From Emydura subglobosa (Eukaryota > Chordata > Testudines > Chelidae): 64,000 nt of DNA. The notes beneath the pieces were generated by a model that did no database searches, was not told the origin of the DNA, and was given only the letters and a program-made list of their open reading frames with translations. Position 1 is the stretch's first letter; every line of letters begins with the position of its first letter. Shown here one piece after another: positions 58,945-64,000 of the stretch. The DNA is taken from the NCBI GenBank assembly GCA_007922225.1, contig ML679963.1:5420337-5484336 (forward strand), in the 5' to 3' direction. The translations under genes and the position numbers were made by a program.

Positions 58945-61900
58945 GTGAATATTTATAATTCTGCAAAACATACCACACCATACTGCAAGAATCTATCAAA
59001 TCAAGTTGCTCAACTTGGGCGGGGGTTGTAACCCCTGCAGGGGCATCAACACTTGTCAGGGGGTCATGATCACCCAGCACTTTATATATTGTTAAATGGA
59101 AATTGTCCTTGCAAGAGGAAAAGTGGGTCTTGGTGTGGTCCTGTTATGGAAAAGTTGAGAAGCCATGAATTAGACAGAACTGTTAGTCAACCAAGCAAAT
59201 AAGGTTAATTGTAGTAACGATGTAGTCTCAAAAGATTGGGGTGTAATTCAGTTCAGTATGTAAAAAAAAAACTGGGAAAAATCTTGCATGAACTTCATCT
59301 GCATAATGCAGCAATGATAAATGTTTCTCTTTTTTTCCTTAATGATCTAACATTTTAGATGTGTGTTGAGTTACATTTGCATGGGGAATATATTTACTAT
59401 TAAGGAGAGTGCTGTACTCTACACTTCTAGGATCTCCTCTGTAAATCCCTCTGGCTCCTTAGGATCATTTTCCTTCTGCCTTCTGGTCCCAGTCTGGATC
59501 CTCCTCTGGATCTCTCCATTTTCTATATGGTTAGGTACACATTATTAAAACTGCTTTAAAAGTTTTGCTTTGCTGCAGAAGCTGTAGTAAAGGAGACTTT
59601 GCAATGCATTAGCTTTTCCAAAGGTAACGTGGCAAGACAAATTCATTTAAGTGGTACCTTGTGAAATGTAAATCTTGTACGTATTGCATTTTGTAGCCTA
59701 TTTTATACTTGCCTACTTCCACTGTTTGGAAAAATAAAACCTTTTTATAAAACCAGCTTTCCAGTATCTATAAGAAAGTGTTAGTTTGTCCAGCTTTAAC
59801 TTCCTTGTTGATACAGAGAGAGACCTGTTGTGCTTATTATATAGTTCAACAGAACTTCTTATGCATACAGTTAGACAGAACCACAACTGCAATATAGCCT
59901 TTGAATGTACAGCAGCTCAATGTTTATCTGGCTGCTAAATGGAATTCAAAATTTCTTAGTAAGAAGGAATCCAATTTGGGTATGTCATAAAATGGATTCC
60001 CCTGTTTGCAAGAGCAACATAACTGAATTCCATTCATCATCACAAATCAGTGCTGTTCATCTCTGTCCACCAGTTTTGTTTACAGAGATCACAGACAATC
60101 GTACTGAGACTATAACATCTGAAGCCTAGTAGTTAAATATCAGTAGTTGGGGTGACTGAGCTGCATGCAGCTAACTGCACCATTTCTTCACCATGAAACT
60201 AGAAAACAAAAAACAGAACAGTAGCCATGAGCATCATTGCCCTAAGCAGAACTCACCTTTCCAGATGGCTTTGTTTTACTTAATTTTTTTTTTAAAATAA
60301 AGACATAATCTGTTCTTTCACTCCTGAGATGGATACACTCAGGTGCAAAATTAGGTAAGGATCATTTATACTCACAATTTGAGCTAATACAGAAATCAAC
60401 AAGCAGTCACCTCCAGACTGGCTTTTAAATGATAATTGTAAAAGATAACAAAAATAATTCAAAGCAAACTTTTATGGGGGGATGAGGAAAGAACCATTAT
60501 AAAAATTCTTCCAAAATCTCTTCAATTGCCCTTTTTAATGCACTACATTTTCTCTTAATAGGAAATGCCGTAAGATAAGTTTACAACTTTTTATTTATTT
60601 TATACATTTTTCCTAATTACACATTCATGATAGTATTAGGAATTACTTGGCAGCAGCTCTAAAATATTTCATATTGCCTTTAGATTACTACTTTTGCTGC
60701 TGAAATACAGTATACTAAAAATGAAATAACTTCCCCATTTTAATATGGTTATAAGATTCCTGCTAGGCTGTGACCTAATTGAGACTTTTGATCTTAGCTT
60801 TTTTAAGACATGTTATTCTTCATAGTCTGTAAAGCATTTTAACTACAGATCTCCTGCAATCATTACTAAAGGCTACAGGGGAAAAAGAGAAAAAAGAAAA
60901 AAGAAAAAAAAAAGCCAGTTTATCAAAGTCAATGGAAATACAAGGTATTAATTATGCTAAATGAAGAAATATGGGCATTTGGTTACTTTTGTGGGTCAGA
61001 AATATTTTAATTTGTTGCTGCCAGCCAGCTGCCTTTCCCTGACCTACGTGCATCTGTATCAGCTGCCGGAACACATCAAAGCTCTCCTAAGTGAGGAAAG
61101 CAACAACCAGTGCAGAGGCCCCCCTGTGGTACCAAGGTCACAGTTTTGACTGAAACCACCACATTGTTATCAATTACAATCACTGATAAGGACATGACCT
61201 TTTTCTGAGGTACATAAATGGGGGGGTGGGGGGGGGAAGAGAGAAGGGAATTGTACAACTGCTTTCCCCAAAATTTCTCTCACCTCATTTTATTTGCTGA
61301 GGAGGAAAGCAAAGCTGTGCAGCAAATCTAAATTTCGAATGGACAAAAGTTTAAAGCCCTACACTGATTCAGTTGCTGGTAAGAACAGTCACATCGCACG
61401 AATGCTGTTCATTTGAGTTAGTCAACTGTGCCAAATCCACCACAGAGTACAATTAAACTGGGGGGAGGAGGAGAAGGGGGGAAGAGATGTGTTTCTATCA
61501 TAGAGAGGGCCTTGTGAATTCTCATCAAAGCCAAACCAAAAATGTCTTGTATTACAGAAGGACCTATAGCAGGAGCATGTGTCTCTGAAAATAAGCAGTA
61601 TTATATACAATAGTAACTCACCTAGTAAAAAAGCCCCTATTTTCAGTAAAGATTGCTTTTTAATTTTATTCCTTAAAATTCTTTGATCAAATAATTTGTA
61701 CTATAAAAAAATAGCCAAACCTCCCTAACTTTGCACTTCCTTAAAAGGTTATTTTTGCTGTATGCAAAATCCTACAGCCTTCATCTTACTGTGTTTTATG
61801 TGATACTCCTCTTGTTCATTTCTAAAACATTATACTTCTCTGCTTGCATTAGAATGTTACAGCCACATCCCACCAAAAATGTTAATTAAAAAAACAAAAC

Positions 61901-61995
61901 AAAACCAAAAGGTAACACCAGTCACAGATAATCCTATTTCCAATCTAAAATGTAAAGCATTTTCATTGGCAGGCTAAAAATGATATTTCAGAGAT
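58945..61995. other. Non-coding DNA with simple repeats
   Basis: No gene is recognised. Contains an A-rich purine tract at about 60880-60914 and a G7-T-G9 run at 61220-61236. A GC-balanced patch at 61020-61145 has a 62-codon frame without family resemblance. Confidence 0.4.
61220..61236 (+). repeat. Poly-G tract
   Basis: Seven G, one T, then nine G. Prone to length change and to sequencing error. Confidence 0.9.
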
Positions 61996-61999
61996 TTAA

Positions 62000-62215
62000 T
62001 GGCTCTGATGACAAAGTTCAAAAATACATCATTAACTTCTTCTGAAAAAAAGCTGATTCTAAGTAGCTGATCGCTATTGTTCAGTGATTTACAAAGTCAT
62101 ATTTAATTGATTTCTGTTGAATTTAGAATGAAAGCTCCGAGGATTTTACATGTCATCATTATGAATCTACTTGTTTTCTAAAAAATCATTTTAAGCATTA
62201 GCTTTGTATGCCAAC
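62000..62215. promoter_or_regulatory. Candidate conserved non-coding region
   Basis: Repeat-free with 'gatttaatggctctgatgac', 'aagtagctgatcgctattgt', 'catatttaattgatttctgt' and 'ctccgaggattttacatgtc'. Motif variety and isolated CpGs suggest possible constraint. Inference only. Confidence 0.25.
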
Positions 62216-62219
62216 AGTT

Positions 62220-63100
62220 TTTACAAATCCAGGTTCAAAGGGAACCAGATTTAAATCAGATGGATAAAAAAAATAAGGAGAAATTGCTTCGGTATAAAAC
62301 ATTCTCGTTCTGTAGTGTAAAAACATTCTTCCTCTATATGTAAAAAGAGAAAACAAGATGAAACCAATGGATGCATAGCTATGTCACTCAAACCCAGTCA
62401 AAGACTTGTGTTTTACTACTGTTTTTCCCTCAGGGGACCAAAAATGCAAGAGTTATACATACAGAGATATATATTACATAGCTATCCATAATTTCATACT
62501 CTTGATTATTTGAGCTTTAATACAAATCTCAGTGCAGAGAACTCAAACATGCAGACTGCTTAAGAGGCTGTGAAATGGTGAGAGAGAGAAAGCGTAAGAA
62601 GATAGTTTTTAACTGTTTCACAAACCTCACCCTTTTGTGTCAACATTTCTAAAGGAAAATACATTTTACAGTTTATAACCAGTCATGAACATAAGATAAA
62701 GCATTTTGCCACTTGTAGGAAATCAATAAGCAACATCAAACTACTCATTTGCAAATAATTTATGTCTTCTCTTTGCTAATGCAGTACAATCCCTCCTTGA
62801 AAATAAAGAGAACTAACGTATTATTATGCTCATGAATGCAATGCAAAGTAAACAAAGGCATGTAGTACTTCTATATGGGAGAGCAATGGGTATGTCTCTA
62901 ATTAGATATTTACAGCAGAAATATAGAGGCACCACACAAGTTATTTTAGTGGGGAAAAAACATACAACGATTATGTGAAAAAAGAGAGAAAAGTCATAAT
63001 CAAAGAGTCAAAATGCAGGAAATAAATTGAATAAGCTGCTGCCTAAAATTGTGGAACATAGAATATGGGCTGTCTTTTCACAAGAGTCTACGAAACACTT
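62220..63100. other. Unique AT-rich non-coding DNA
   Basis: No gene or repeat is recognised. Confidence 0.4.
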
Positions 63101-63104
63101 TTAG

Positions 63105-63189
63105 GATCTGAACCTGCAAATCCTTGTAAGGCAAATCTACCATTCAAGTCAATAGGAGTTTTGCCAGACTAGGGACTGTGGGATTAGAC
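63105..63189. repeat. Palindromic dispersed repeat, 85 bp
   Basis: The left end 'gatctgaacctgcaaatcct' is mirrored by the right end 'actgtgggattagacc', and 'aaggcaaatctaccattcaa' by 'caataggagttttgcc'. It has a well-preserved 'ttcaagtcaatagga' core. Confidence 0.75.
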
Positions 63190-64000
63190 CATCTATTGAA
63201 CAATGAGCATGACCGTACCCCCAGGTCTGCATAAACTTCCAAGCACAGATCTGCCCTTCACAGTAGAGGATGGGAAGAGGGAAAGGGCACCTGTCTCTGT
63301 CACTATTGCTGGTGTGTGGAACTCCCTGTATGGATCTTGAAATCAGCATATAAGGAAAGGATAAAAAAGGAGGGCATTATCTCTATCCAACTCTTTGGGA
63401 CACCCACTCAGCAGTTAACATACACTCAGGTTGAATTAACTCTTGAGCAGAACCACCCCCACACAGGAAATCTCCCCTGGAAGGGTGTGGCGGGAGTCCC
63501 AGAGGCAGCTGCTGCCAGGAGAAACTCTGTCAGCGCAGCTCCAATATCAAGGAGTCAGTGGAAAGGTGCACAGGGCTGGGAGACAGCTTGATGGCAGAAG
63601 GTCTCTGCAATGATGCCCTTGTGCTTCCTGTGGCTCTTGGGGCAATCTTCCCTCCTTTTTCTTCCACAGAAATGTCTCCATGGGAGGAACACCAGGAAGT
63701 GTTATCAAGCACTTTGTTACTGCAATTACCCTCCAAGAACCTAGAGCGAACAGATCTGTGATACCATCTAATCTGTTATGCATTCCTCTTTCTCTTCTTT
63801 TAACTTGTTTCTTCAACACTGAAGTCAGATGAAAAAAATAAAGTGGGAGTTGATAAAACTATGTTGATCTTTGACATGTGATGTTAATGCATCATGTTAT
63901 GGTTCTACTTTAAAATATCCAGTGAATCATAACAGCTGCATAAAACCCCTAGATAGAAGATACACCAGTTTTAATTATGCACAGGGCCTTGTATGGACCA
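63190..64000. other. Non-coding DNA at window end
   Basis: Overlapping frames of 67-91 codons on both strands at 63316-63819 show no domain and read like chance frames in GC-balanced DNA. If an exon of a flanking gene existed it could be here, but I see no splice-site pair supporting one. Confidence 0.35.

Noticed and set aside
1..64000. CRISPR arrays, rRNA, tRNA, operons
   Set aside because: No regularly spaced repeats and no conserved RNA gene signatures; composition and repeats are vertebrate nuclear.

Overview
This window looks like non-coding nuclear DNA from a reptile, most likely a turtle; a crocodilian is the main alternative. The evidence is the repeat content. There are four 5'-truncated CR1 LINE 3' ends, one still carrying a recognisable reverse-transcriptase C-terminus. 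There is a Tx1-type (L1-clade) LINE tail of the kind common in turtle genomes, MIR/CORE-type SINE copies, hAT-type DNA transposon remnants, and many short palindromic elements built around a core related to 'ttcaatggga'. The sequence is AT-rich, CpG-poor outside the repeats, and shows no rRNA, tRNA or operon-like organisation. The species call is inferred from memory of these repeat families, not from a search.

I found no host protein-coding gene. The open frames are short (60-166 codons), lack splice-consistent neighbours and recognisable domains, and the few with real protein similarity lie inside transposons. The recognisable coding remnants are the CR1 end (about 1237-1437, minus), the Tx1-type LINE end (about 28728-29303, plus, one in-frame stop and two frameshifts) and a hAT/ZMYM1-like transposase fragment (about 33376-33930, minus, one frameshift).

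Layout. 1-1.95 kb: CR1 end with a 353-bp hAT-like MITE in or beside it. 3.7-7 kb: possible MITE, GT microsatellite, CR1 end, and SINE copies, one with a MITE inside it. 9.9-12.4 kb: palindromes, a large foldback MITE with a G-rich core, a SINE and a TA microsatellite. 13.9-20.4 kb: a 62-bp tandem duplication, palindromes and a SINE. 20.4-28.1 kb: mostly unique AT-rich DNA with one conserved-element-like stretch. 28.18-29.45 kb: a CpG-rich composite of LTR-like and Tx1-type LINE sequence. 31.8-36.3 kb: a near-perfect hairpin, the MITE/transposase junction, a CR1 end and a local duplication. 39-45.3 kb: CR1 end, GA microsatellite and palindromes. 47.7-48.8 kb: probable minus-strand LTR-type block. 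51.5-58.95 kb: a cluster of palindromes, a hAT-like MITE and a two-copy unclassified repeat. The remainder is unique AT-rich sequence.

The likeliest reading is a gene desert or large intron whose function, if any, lies in non-coding regulatory elements. Several homeodomain/octamer-rich, repeat-free stretches are proposed as candidates, but conservation cannot be tested here. The most distinctive biology is in the transposon layer: foldback families with long arms, nested insertions, and two composites joining unrelated element types.
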